Origin: Protopterus annectens
Taxonomy: Eukaryota > Chordata > Ceratodontiformes > Protopteridae
Assembly (NCBI RefSeq): GCF_019279795.1
Contig: NC_056727.1
Location: 1,204,766,722-1,204,830,721, forward strand
Direction of reading: 5' to 3'
Length of the DNA: 64,000 bases
The notes beneath the pieces were generated by a model, which saw only the letters and a list, made by a program, of their open reading frames with translations, searched no databases and was not told the origin of the DNA. The translations under genes and the position numbers were made by a program. Within the stretch, counting starts at the first letter, position 1; every line of letters begins with the position of its first letter. Shown piece by piece: positions 35,237-46,090 of the stretch.

Positions 35237-37790
35237 ACATCTATATGCTACATGGACCCACTGGTTACATTTAAAACATTTCACCCTTGATCCTAGCTGC
35301 ATACCTGAACTAGTGGCTTCCCCTGTTAGTGGCCAACTCTGTTGGGCCACTTTAGGGTGCCTACCATGGGTTTCCTTATATCTATGTGCAGCACTGGGTA
35401 TCCCTTTCCTGTGCAGTGATGCCCTGCATGCTAGGTATAGGTCTCATTTTTCCCCCAAATCTGTATAGAGTTGTATTCCTGGTCTGCCAATCAATCACAT
35501 TCTCATGTCCTCAGGCAAAGCGCTAAGGGCTTGTTCCCTCACCAACAGGTCTGCCAGCCCTGGAAAAGTGGTGACCTGACACCTACTCACCCACCTATAA
35601 GTGCTTAACAGCAATATAAACACAAACTTTCACCTGCCTTGCGTCTATGCTCCCAAAACTTTTTTTCTGTAAGCTTCCGGTGTTAACTTAAAACCCTAAT
35701 AACCAGTGCTTCACTTTTCCATAATCTAAACAATCAGTATCAGACACTTTAGAAACAGTTACAGCTTTAACATGAAGGAAGGGGGTGAGGAACTGTACCC
35801 AGAGCTTTCGATCAACATTATACCGTTTCCATACTCTTTCAAATATGAATACAACTATCAAAATCATCACCTTCTTGGTACTGGAGGAAGAAGTATAGTC
35901 ACCTTTGTTGCTTCTGGGCAATGGTTACTCTCTTCTCCATTACATCTGTGAGGCTGCCAGTCCAGCTAGCTGGAATTTTGTAAATAATTCTAGGTCATTT
36001 GTGAATATTAATATGATTCATATGCTTGTCTTACAAATGTAAGAAAACTATGTTAAGTGGATATTAAACTACTGGTGCAGAAGTATGTGCTGAACTGTAT
36101 GGTTATGTACGGAGCTTCAAAAATGTAACCATAGTGTACCCTGCTGGAAAAGAGCAGAAATGTGTATAAACTATATACCTGTGCAAATGTATGTTTTCAT
36201 AGTAGAAGTTGGAACATACAGAGTTAAATTCCAAACTCAGAGAAAATAAGTGAAGAGTTTTACAATGGTGTTTATCTCAGCAAGAAGACAGGATGTCTAC
36301 ATCTAGAAGTACTTTCTATTGTCTAGAAACCGAAATAATTACAGGTTTCAAAAGTAAAAGTGTTTAAATGTTTTACAACTTCCAGTTCTAGGCAAACTTC
36401 TGAGAGACAAGTTTGTTAGCTTGGGAAGTGAATGATATCATCCAGCTGACCCAGCAGTAATGTTTTCATATTAATTTGAGAACTCTCTCAGAGAAAGTCT
36501 GTGTATTTAGTATTTGTCGTTGGACCTGAAATATCCATTCAGCACTTGTATTTGCCTTGCTCTGTAAGTAAGAGTCAGGCATTGTATCGCTTTAGATATA
36601 GATATGCATATAGCAAAGATTAGTTTAGATGTTTTCTATATTTGAGACTGCCCTACTATGTTGTTTTAAAATACTTCCTGTGATTCTGATCTCTGAGGTC
36701 ACTGTATGGAGTTAAGAGTATTTTCGTGTTCTTTTATTTATTATTAAATATATTTAAACATTTCAATTGTGGCTGGTTTGTTTAGAGATATTTAAACTCT
36801 TAGGGTACACTGTATAGGCCACTCCAATAGCCTTAAAAGTCTGTCACAGTTACCATTTGGACAATAGTAACATTACACAGTAGAATTGGTCACCCTTTGG
36901 TAAGGGCCATATAGTAGCCAATAAGCAAGCGTGGTTGGTTACAGTGATTTCCTTATAATCTGGGAAGAAGGGGGCATTGACAGTAAACCTGTGTCAGCCT
37001 TCCCCAGGAGTGTCTGTGTGTTTGTATACAAATCAAATCTCAAAGTGTTTGTGTGTGTGTGTCAGCTACTTGGGCAGGGACATGGAGCACTTTTTGGACA
37101 GAGAGGGTGTTGGAGGTTTTGGCTTAACCACTCAGCTGAGATCTTAACCCTATAGCTGTGCCAGTGGGGAGTCTTATTGGGGATCTGGAAAGAGTGGGAG
37201 AAACCAGGCCCAGACTGCCTGTGAACTTTGTGTGCTCTTAAGGGAAATTGTACTTTACTGTGTGTGTACTCATCATCCTCCCAATTGTGCACATCCCTCA
37301 CTGGCGTTAGTGGTGAGGATTGAGGCTCCTTGATTACTGGGCCAGTGCAGGGGCATCCCAATGTCCATGACCCCGGCAAAGAGTCAGCATTTCCTTTTCA
37401 TGTTGCTGCTGCCTCTCATTTTCTTTGGTTTCCAAATGCCACAGTCTCTCTGCTGATTCTACTTTTACCTCCAAACTCTGCAGTCTCTTTGCCGATTCTA
37501 ATTCTAAATGCTTGGACTCCAGCTTAAGTATCTAAATCCAGGTGGATTTTTAAGTCCTCTGAGGAAAAGTTGAACTGCCCTATTTCTGAGAGGTGTACAT
37601 CCCCATTGTCAGCCTGGTTGTCTTCCTGGTTGCTGCTCTATGATGCAGCTATGATTAAGACTGCAATCATTTCCCCTTTAGTCAGGTTGGCATGCACTAG
37701 TCCTTTGGCTTGGCAAATCTCAGCCAATTGGTTCATGTGAGCTTGCCATAATCCTCTGCTGACATCCTTGCCTGCTCTCACTGACTACCA
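35237..37790 (-). pseudogene. gag remnant of the GMR1-like element with SCAN-like capsid segment
   Basis: Read on the minus strand on both sides of the inserted LTR. The N-terminal part (37790-37379) has a Leu/Glu/Arg-rich coiled coil with LESKHLELESAKRLQSLEVK. The capsid part (35935-35540) has FERVWKRYNVDRKLWVQFL, DTDCLDYGKVK and KFWEHRRKAGESF. It ends with LVREQALSALPEDMRMWL. This order resembles the SCAN domain of vertebrate zinc-finger proteins. A zinc knuckle of the form CX2CX4HX4C (CFKCNQWVHVAYRC) is at 35278-35237. Gag packages element RNA in virus-like particles. The copy is a broken fossil. Confidence 0.75.
35947..37352 (+). repeat. Related LTR inserted in opposite orientation (solo-LTR-like)
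   Basis: Reverse-complement similarity to both LTRs of the surrounding element runs through most of this stretch. Examples are GCTACTTGGGCAGGGACATG, CCTTGATTACTGG and AATATATTTAAACATTT. It is more different from either LTR than they are from each other, which suggests a sister subfamily. It interrupts the gag region. CATC occurs at both borders (35943-35946 and 37354-37357), a possible remnant of the target duplication. The right border is uncertain by about 25 bases. Confidence 0.75.
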
Positions 37791-37874
37791 AAAAGTAAAT
37801 ACAAGTATTGTGATATACAACTCTGAATGTCTATCATGTGGCTGCTGAGAGTACAAACACCTTATTTAGTGACC

Positions 37875-38232
37875 AGTGTTTACCACTGCCACCAATGTGT
37901 CGTCCCCTCACTGGGTCAGTAATCATGGAGGCTGATACCTCACTACTGATACTGGTGAGGGATATTCACTTGGAATACAAATGGATACACTCAGTATTTC
38001 CAGATGCAGACCTCTCTGCTTCAAGTACAATTTCCCTTAACAGCCCACAGACAACACACATAGCCAGGGTTCTGGATGTCTCTGTCTCCTTCCAGGTCCC
38101 CAAATAAGACTCCCACATTGGTACAGCAGTAGGGTTAGATCTTCAGCAGAGTCCAAGCCATGTCCTCCAGCACCCTCTCTGTGAACCCAGTCCTTCGTGT
38201 CCCTGCCCCAAGTAGCTGGCACACAGATTTGA

Positions 38233-38298
<66 letters not shown>

Positions 38299-39386
38299 GA
38301 ACGTCTGTTATAGATTTACCCACTCTTTCCCCTTATGTCCAGAGTAGTTGTCACCACCACCAGACACTCCACAATCAACTACTCTAAGGTCCTTTACAAA
38401 GTGTGTCTAATTATACTGTGCAATAATCAATAATACTAACAACAATGGTAGTTCACAAAGATGGCTAGGCCTTCTGGAGTAGCCCACACAGTACCACCAA
38501 ATAAATATAAGTACTCAAAAGGTTAGATACTTTCTACAAGGACAAGCTACAATAAAAGTTTTAAATATATTTAAAAATAAATAAAAGAACAGGAAAATAT
38601 TGCATCTATATTTACAGTAAATCTCAGAGTTCAAATCACAGAAAATATTGATGAGCTAAGCTTCACTATAAGATGGACAGACTCGTATAAATAAATGCAC
38701 ACTGAGCTAAGCTTCACATTTTACTGTGCCCTAGCTATTTTACTTAATACTGCAAGGCAAGATGCTGTGGGTGAGGGTCTTTTGAGTCAGATTTCCCAAA
38801 CAAAATACTCAATACTCAGATTTCTCATTTTAATATCTAAATTATAATTTCCAAGATGGCTGGAAGAATGACCTCATCTTGTCACCTGACTCTAGGTTCT
38901 CACAGTATTTCCACTTTTAAACAGAGAAGAATTTAGCACAGACTGCAATATACATCCAAATGTTTATGGCAGTGCCTGGGTCCTCCCCTCTTCACTGAGC
39001 TAATGAACAAAGGCTCTTTTCCAAGACCCAGCATCTCCAGTCCTATTCAGCACTGTGGGGTACCATTTTAATGGTTTAACAGCTTAGTTATTTTCCCTTA
39101 TTTTCTTAAGGTTAACCTTTGCTGTTCCATTTAATTTAGTTGCAATAATACATGTAACATTTATTTTCATTTCAGCAGGGTGCACTGTTGATGCATTTTA
39201 ACACAAGCAAACCTCAACAATACATTTTCCACATAAACATCTGTACAAATCAGTTTGCTATACAAATGACATACAGTTCTAATACATTTGTAACACAAGT
39301 ATCTTGTATAAAGCCATTTGTTATTAAAAGGACATATTCATTGCAAAGCTCCAGCTGCTATGCTGACACTTGCCCATATTGTCACA
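37875..39386 (-). repeat. 5' LTR of the GMR1-like element
   Basis: Direct-repeat partner of 30344-31830. Its outer edge ends in GTCACA at 39386, followed by the target duplication GATGG. Its inner edge is uncertain by a few bases. It contains a (CA)n tract of about 60 bp at 38236-38296 that the 3' LTR lacks. Confidence 0.87.
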
Positions 39387-39391
39387 GATGG

Positions 39392-40276
39392 TGTAAAATA
39401 AAACATTTTAAAAGTGCAAGCATCATTGCAAGCCCTTCAGTAATGGAGGAATGGTGCAATACAATCCTGTCCAAAAGGGATTTGTACCATAATACTGCTT
39501 CTGAAGCAGTTGTCACCCTTCAACATATGGAAGTCATTGTGCTGCTAACAGTATTCCAAGAAAATGAAAGGGAGGGGGGTCATCTGTTGAATTAATTATG
39601 AGGTCATACTATTACTAGTAAAGTAAACAGTGAAAGGAAAATAATGCTTCCAAACAGGGACTTAAAATAAAAGTTTATTTTGTTATTATTAAAACTGTTG
39701 TACAAAAGACATTGACAGCTGAACTATATTAACAAAGACAAAGATAAACATTAGAAACTTGATAAAACACAAAATGGTTTATGTGCTGCTGTCACTAGCA
39801 GGTGTATTACTGATGTCATGGTGAAAGAGCTTATAGAGAAAAGGAGAGGAAAATTAAGTAGCCCTGTGTTCTATGGGTAATTAAAATAGGCACCATCACA
39901 AAGAATACAGTTCTTTATAGCGATTTTGCTGTAAAGTATTTGGAAGACCTAAAAGAAAACCTACAGACACAGCAAAATGCAGACCAAGTATTTTGCTTGA
40001 ATGCAGTCTCATCATTTAGACTGTCCTATAATACCTTGAGTGGTATAACTAAATGTCACTTGCATGCCAGACAAATGCCTGTGTACAAAGAACACAGCTA
40101 AAAGAGGTAATAACAATCAATGGTGAATGCTGGCTGTTGCATCATTTACAAATGCAGTTAAGCATGGTGTAGCTGCAATATATTTATAAATTTGTTAAAG
40201 GCTCTTTAACCTCACAGAATGTTAACATTTAGCCTGCGGTGAAGCCTCTTGCATGGATAAGGTGCCCTGTACTTCG
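39392..40276. other. No gene seen
   Basis: About 0.9 kb of AT-rich sequence between the LTR element and a SINE. The 135-codon frame crossing the LTR edge at 39188-39595 has no recognisable motif and half of it is LTR, so I do not treat it as a gene. Confidence 0.55.
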
Positions 40277-40293
40277 TGCAAAACCACCAATCA

Positions 40294-40636
40294 TCTTCTT
40301 TCGGCTTTTCCTGATTAGGGGTCGCCACAGCGGATCACCTGTCTGCTCGATTGGCAGTGGAGTTTTTATGGTGTCGAGTTGCCAGCCCGTCACCCAACCT
40401 TCCACGAAAGGCACACACATGTGCACAATCACACCTCAGGGTCAATTTAGAGTATCCAATCCACCTACAGCATGTCTTTAGGATATGGGAAGAAACCGGA
40501 GCACCCGGAGGAAACTCACGCAACCACAGGGAGGACATGCAGACTCCACACAGACGGCACCCCAGCATAGGATCGAACCAGAGAACCTCTTGCTGTGAGG
40601 TGGCAATGTTAACCACTGCACCAACACGGCCGCCCC
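40294..40636 (-). mobile_element. tRNA-derived SINE with RTE-X-like tail (SINE 1)
   Basis: Flanked by a perfect 17-bp target duplication TGCAAAACCACCAATCA (40277-40293 and 40637-40653). On the minus strand the head GGGCGGCCGTGTTGGTGCAG has an A-box-like start and a B box GGTTCGATCC. A middle part with GGGTGCTCCGGTTTCTTCC and TCTAAATTGACCC follows. The tail is GGCGACCCCTAATCAGGAAA then GCCGAAAGAAGATG. The tail matches the 3' end of the RTE-X LINE at 23043-23090. The intact duplication and good box sequences suggest a fairly recent insertion. Confidence 0.92.
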
Positions 40637-40653
40637 TGCAAAACCACCAATCA

Positions 40654-43016
40654 ATATTCTGATAAAAATATTTTCACTTAAATCGTGTGATCAGCTGGGA
40701 CTCAATGAGCTGAATGTACTATAACTGGAAGAGATACTGCATGGAGACTGTTCAGAAGAATTAGGAATTAGTCTAGAGAGCTAAATCCCTATGTTAGGGC
40801 TATGAGCAACTCCCTCACAGCTTTATTTGCCTCTAAACCAAATTTCTTACATGAAGCCAGTCTTGTAATGTGACACCACAGACTGCTGCCATGAGACACA
40901 ATATGGAGTTATCAATGCAGTACAGCTTTTAGTAGGAATGCATGTAGAGTGCTACAGGAGCTCAAAATTAAAATGTAGCCCTAATAAACAAATGTGATAA
41001 GCAATAGAGACGATAAATACTGCTCCAAACTTGCAAAATAGGACAAACTGTGACCAAATACATTTTGATGGTAACAGTTTCAGGCACCCAAATAGGCTTT
41101 TTAAAGCAGCTGCACCTTTACTGCACTGTATCCATCTAGCAGCAGGTTTAATTAAAAATTTCAATTGTGCTTTTTCTTACCTCAAGGTAAACTTCTCAAT
41201 TCTAAATTCAATATACCACCACAGAGAAAGAAAACATGACGACCCTTATAAAATATGCTGCTTCTATACTCAATGCAAAGTGTTTTGTCAAAATCAACAG
41301 GGACAGAAAATGCTTATATTCCAATTACATTGATAACACCTCATTTTCTATCAGAGTATAACACAAGTCTGCCTTATCTAAAATAGACAAGAAAACATTC
41401 AGAATCATGCAGATTAAGTCAAACTAGATGTAGGGCATTTCTGATGCGAAAACTGTGCAACAAACATTTCTATAAAGAAGTACTTTGTATTAACAGACCT
41501 TTCTGAAATTATGAGCAACACATCCTACAATGATATTTCATGTACAATGGAAAAAGGATCAGATGGCTTTAAGTGAACCACATATCATTCAAAGATATAT
41601 AATAATGGATTATTAAACAGCAGCAAAGAAAAAACATTTGCCTTATTTATCAATTTTTTTAAAAGATAAGAATTGCATTATTAAGAATTATTGCATAACT
41701 ATAGTAAGAGACTGAAATCTAGCTACAAAATATTTTGTCTGCTTTGTTAGTGCATTTTCCCACATCTCCCTTTTTTGATAACTCCATGTCAGTTATGAGT
41801 TTGTGCCTTAACTGTTTAATGTGGAAGCAAATGTAGGGAACACTTGTAATAGAAGCCAATGAGACAATCCCAGAACAACACAGTAACCAAATATTCTTCT
41901 TACCGAAAGTCTAACTTTGTAACTACCCTAGCGCTAATTAAATGGATTTTAGAGTAGTCATGTGAAATGATCTTTGGAGGAACCAAATGAGTTGGCTGAT
42001 TGACCATTTTTCTTGCTGGACACCTTTCCGAGTGGCTAGTTCTTTACTTCTCCTCGAGTTCCCATGCTCAGGATATGCATTCCCCATGCTCAGGATATGC
42101 ATTCCCCATGAGTTGTCCTCATGTAACAGGGTACAGTCTAGGCCTAGGAATTCTTAGTTCCTGATCCCCACCAGAAATAGAGGAATCACAGCTGAGAACA
42201 AAGAATACAAGATTATAAACTTACAGCTGGAATATCTGCTAACATGCAGATGAGAGCATCATCTAGCCATATAGTGGAAAAGGGAGGAGGGAAAAAAGCA
42301 CAAACTGTAGAGAGGCCTTTCAAAAAACAGCCAAAATGGTAAGTATCTGCATATGCCCATAATATCTTTCTGTCATTTACAGTAGCTTGGGTGTGCACAG
42401 GTCAGTTCATTTAATTGAAAAGTTAGAACTTAACCAGAGTAAGTAGGATACTTTTTATTTATTTTTTTAATTCTGAATAAAAAAAGACTATCCATTGCTC
42501 TTTCAATCTAATATTAGAGATATGGTTGCACCAGTGAAAGAGGATATTCCTGCCACTTAGATGATGCAACTGATGGGAAATACCCATTGCATGCAAATTA
42601 TCCCCTTCAGATAGAAACATTCCACTTACAGAGTGCTGCAGCACTGAATTAAAATAGTTCCACATACCAAAGTATGTGGAACAACCCAAAATATTAGTGG
42701 ATATGAAACATGCAAATAGGAAACACCAGCAACTCATCAAAACAAGAAGTGTCTAAAATACATTAATTTCAGCAAATGAGAAATACAGGTCAGTTTTTAG
42801 CAAATAAACCCAAAAATTGCCAGGCAAAAATGCTTAATGCTTAAAAATGCTTAAACCTAGGCAGGTTTAAGTACGAGTAAACTACCTTACATAATTCTTT
42901 TCAACAACTGCTTTAACAATTTTTATCAAGCTGCATATATATTGCTTGATTCCATGCAAAATCTTGTAACAAACATTAAAAAAAAGTTACATCTTACTTT
43001 TGTGAACTCATTGTGA
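40654..43016. other. No gene seen; one short tandem duplication
   Basis: About 2.4 kb without recognisable exon or transposon. At 42061-42104 there is a perfect 22-bp unit in two copies (CCCATGCTCAGGATATGCAT plus TC). Confidence 0.6.
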
Positions 43017-43028
43017 ACTGCATACTAG

Positions 43029-43307
43029 TTAGTCTTTCAGCTTTTCCCAATTAGGGGTCACTGCAGCAGATCACTGGTCTGCTACTGATTGGCAGTGATT
43101 TTTACAGTGTCGAGTAGCCAAGCCCAGTTCCCAATCTTCACAGAAGGCACACACAGACAATCACGTACCTATCTGCATGTCTTTAAAGTTTACTCGACCG
43201 CAGGGAGGACATGCAGATTCTGCACAGAATGTTCTCCAGCCGAGAATCGAACTGGAAGACCTCTTGCTGTGAGGCAACAATGCTAACCACTGCACTACCA
43301 TGGTCCC
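43029..43307 (-). mobile_element. tRNA-derived SINE, older copy (SINE 2)
   Basis: Same family as SINE 1 but shorter and more diverged. It is flanked by ACTGCATACTAG (43017-43028) and ACTGCACACTAG (43308-43319), an 11-of-12 target duplication. On the minus strand the head reads GGGACCATGGTAGTGCAGTG, the B box is GTTCGATTC, and the tail is GTGACCCCTAATTGGGAAAA. Confidence 0.88.
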
Positions 43308-43319
43308 ACTGCACACTAG

Positions 43320-44539
43320 ACCAGAAGGAAAAGCTTTTGTAACTATAACACCAAATCTAATGCATGGCTGGAACAAATTCAACATGTCAGTGCAATGATG
43401 ATTTTGAAAAAGTAAAACTAACATACATTTTTTGTTGTCCCTGTTTAATGGTATTTGTACTAAAAATCCTTTTTTTGCTTTGATAGCTGGCAATGAGAGA
43501 TCATAAAATGCTCACTCATTACAAATTTGAACATTTGCATCATGGATGCAAATTCAGAAAACGGCATCCTTGAGTAGCCAATAATATGGCTGAGTATATC
43601 TTCACATTATACCATATGTAAAACTTGTCAAATTCTTCACCTTATACATTCCTAAGAAAGGAGGATCCCTTTAAGTACCACACTCCCTCACATTTAAAAC
43701 CAGTACTTCCCTCACAGAAGGGTAGCATTCGAAACTTCTCTAGATTTCACAAGCCAGCTTATTATAGAACAGAAATGAAGCTGAATGAAGCTAAGTCTAA
43801 CAGAGTACAGGAGATTAAACAAAACTTAAAATAAATATAGTCAGATGATGCTACTGGCTCAATTGATTATACACAGTTAAGCCTTACTAGTAAAAATGCA
43901 AGCAAATATGATACAGACTGGTTTAATCATAAAATGCAACAGTTCAAAATGAGTTACCCATTTTAAGAAATGACATGTTCAGGAAAGTTCTCAACAGCCT
44001 AATGAGTGGGTAAGTCCCAAGTATAAAAGTATGAAGCCCACTGCTCTTAAGGAACAGAAAGGCCTCCATTATTACAGCAGAGTGCAACAGAATTATTTCA
44101 TCATACAATCACATCCTCTGTTGGCTAAATGCAATATAAATACAGATATACATACATGCATTATTCACATACAGAAATGCATATCAGGTTAACCCACAAA
44201 ATATATAAACACCCTCACATAAACACAGCATAGGAAAAGTCATTAACCTAGAGACTGAATGACACAAACAGCTCCATTATCGGATGATGCACAGTGTAGC
44301 TATCACAGTCTAATGTTACCAAATCCTTTTGAGAACTGGATATCTGATAATTACAATATGCATATGCTACTCCCCAGTCTTAGATAGGGTATGCATTTTG
44401 CACCATTCCCTCATCTCCAATTGTGTGGCAGGAGGATTTTAACAATTTTTAAGCATTTAACCTGATTTATTGTGTTGTTTTGCAACTTAGGGTTAACTAC
44501 TTCTGTGTTCATAAATTTTTTTGGTGCATACTCGCACAA
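43320..44539. other. No gene recognised
   Basis: About 1.2 kb. An open frame of 69 codons (43625-43834, plus) is rich in Lys, Pro and Ser and has no motif I recognise. The right part would be downstream of the zinc-transporter 3' end. Confidence 0.5.
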
Positions 44540-44605
44540 TGATTTTGCTTTATTTATTTTAATTAATTAATTAATTAATTAATTTATTTATTTATTTATT
44601 GCTCA
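44540..44605. repeat. (TTAA)n/(ATTT)n microsatellite with polyadenylation-like signals
   Basis: Tandem TTAA then TTTA units. On the minus strand this reads as repeated AATAAA, about 370-390 bases after the stop codon at 44973. It could supply the poly(A) signal of the zinc-transporter gene; this is inference. Confidence 0.55.
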
Positions 44606-44972
44606 GAACCATTTGCTTCTGTTGTCACTGCAAGAAAAACAATCACTGATTCACATATTATCCAAGACAAGCTGACAAAACACATTTTCCACAGATGAGA
44701 TCATGGTGATTACATTTAATTCTGTTGTAACAGAATGAAAAATAGCTCTACCCTTCCCACCCCACAAAAATAAGTATACCATTACAGGTTAACAAATGAC
44801 TTATTTCAAAGAGCGCCACTAAGTTTAACTGCAAAGATCCACACCACCACCAAGTCCGATTCAGCAAGAATGGTAAAAAAGAATTTCCAAGCAACATTTT
44901 GACAATGCTGTTGCAAACAAACTTTTTGTCTGGGCTTAGAGTCAGACTTAAGGCACATGAGATATCAAAGCT

Positions 44973-45118
44973 CTAGTCACAGGGATCCTGGCAGTTTCTG
45001 CACTTTACTATTCCATCAGAGTAAATTTCAATCTGTATTGTAGTAGTATGGAAATCAAACTGTCTCTGCAACAGGCTGCTGGCCTCCTTCAACACTACCT
45101 GGGCATCTGCATCTTGGT
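44973..45118 (-). CDS. SLC30A2: Last coding exon of a ZnT2/ZnT8-type zinc transporter
   Basis: SLC30 (cation diffusion facilitator) proteins export zinc from the cytosol into vesicles or granules in exchange for protons; this exon encodes the end of the cytosolic C-terminal domain. On the minus strand a pyrimidine tract and AG (TTGCTTCTCTTTTAG, ending at 45119) form a splice acceptor. The exon opens with AC, so the first codon is split after one base. It then reads QDADAQVVLKEASSLLQRQF, DFHTTTIQIEIYSDG and a CRNCQDPCD end before TAG at 44973-44975. The text DAQ.VLK.ASS.LQ..F.FHT.TIQIE.YS matches ZnT2 best. The final CxxCxDPCD is closer to ZnT8, so the paralogue is not certain. The frame is open throughout, unlike every retroelement here. 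Earlier exons must lie to the right and were not found. Confidence 0.8.
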
Positions 45119-45740
45119 CTAAAAGAGAAGCAAAAAAGTTAAGTTGAAACAACAATAAATAACTATCAGCAATGAATGCACAGCAATCATGCAATCCAGT
45201 AAAGGAAAACAAAATATAACTGAGTCTGTCACTGACTGTAGCCGAATGGAGTGTCACTTATCTCTCTCTAATATTCATTAAAGGTTTTATCAGCCTAACA
45301 GTTATATTACATAGGGAGGGGGGTACGCAGTGCTCTGAGGGAATTTACCACTCCCCCAAAAAGAAAGTTGTTGATGAAGCCTTTGTTGGCTTTCTATTCC
45401 AGAATGCTGACTTTGACCAATTTGTCAGCGATTAAGCTGGATACATGCATCTCCTAAGGTTTTCTTTTCTGTGGCTGTGCTGCTCTACATAAACTCAACT
45501 GGACTGCTCAAGAGGTGAACTCTGAATGAATGATGGCTGCACACACTTCCACTGAAATAGAGAAAACATGTGATGCAAAGTGCTTCTCCCTATTACACCG
45601 TGCAACTAGGCATGTCATACCACACACACCATGCAACTAGGCATGTCATACCACACAAATCCTTACTGTGGGCAAAACTGTTGCTTACAATAAGATAACC
45701 CTTTAGTTATCTTTAATGTGATTAGTCATCCATCATCCAA
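45119..45740. other. Intron sequence of the zinc-transporter gene
   Basis: Starts with the splice acceptor at 45119-45120. No exon is seen. It holds an imperfect 31-bp tandem pair at 45601-45657 (TGCAACTAGGCATGTCATAC repeated). Confidence 0.6.
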
Positions 45741-45751
45741 AAAACACTTTA

Positions 45752-46090
45752 CCTAATTCAGGGTCATGGGATAATGTCTGTTATTTTAACCCAATTCTGG
45801 GTTATGGGCCAACATGCTTAGTCTATCGGAAATGCCTTTATTGTGTCACTTAAATTCAGTTCTGGATCACGGCATGATATCTTTATTGCATTACTTTAAT
45901 ACAGTTCAGGGTTACGGTGCAATATCTTTATTGTCTTGCATTAATTCAGTTCAGGGTCAGTTCAGGGTCACAGCAGGATGTCTTTATTGTGCTACTTTAT
46001 TCCACTTCAGGTCATGGGATAATGACTTGACTGTTTCTTTAATCCAACTCAGGGTAATGAGGCAATGTCTTTATTGTGTCACTTCATTTC
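45752..46090. repeat. Minisatellite, about 46-bp unit, seven degenerate copies
   Basis: Units follow the pattern TCAGTTCAGGGTCAYGGGGY, then AATGTCTTTATTGTGTYACT and TTAAT. Unit length varies (about 38 to 62 bp) and identity is moderate. The left flank CATCCATCATCC, then CTTTACCTAATTCAGGGTC resembles the reverse complement of a TGGATGG-tailed retroposon end, which may be the seed. Confidence 0.75.

Larger units (their letters stand above)
30344..39386 (-). mobile_element. Ty3/Gypsy LTR retrotransposon fossil with integrase before RT (GMR1-like)
   Basis: A complete-looking but broken LTR element on the minus strand. It is bounded by LTRs at 30344-31830 and about 37875-39386, with the 5-bp target duplication GATGG at 30339-30343 and 39387-39391. 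Parts in transcription order: gag start with coiled coil (37790-37379), capsid segment (35935-35540), zinc knuckle (35278-35237), protease-like region (about 35020-34830), integrase (34480-33230), reverse transcriptase (33180-32600), RNase H (32540-32016), polypurine tract (31844-31831). Integrase stands before RT, the reverse of ordinary Ty3/Gypsy and typical of the GMR1 group. A related LTR is inserted in gag at 35947-37352. The LTRs differ by many substitutions and indels, so the element is old. It carries well over ten disruptions. Confidence 0.88.

Noticed and set aside
38160-38387. A 75-codon frame with a His-Thr run
   Set aside because: The frame is made by the CA tract inside an LTR.
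30344-39386. Two separate Gypsy elements explaining the integrase-before-RT order
   Set aside because: The integrase end and the RT start are only about 200 bases apart on the same strand with no LTR or purine tract between them. One LTR pair with one target duplication bounds the whole.
40580-40636. A functional tRNA gene (A and B boxes present)
   Set aside because: The boxes belong to the head of a SINE with target duplications and a retroposon tail; no cloverleaf is formed.
45752-46090. Possible CRISPR array
   Set aside because: The units are degenerate, without constant repeats and unique spacers, and the DNA is plainly vertebrate. It is a minisatellite.
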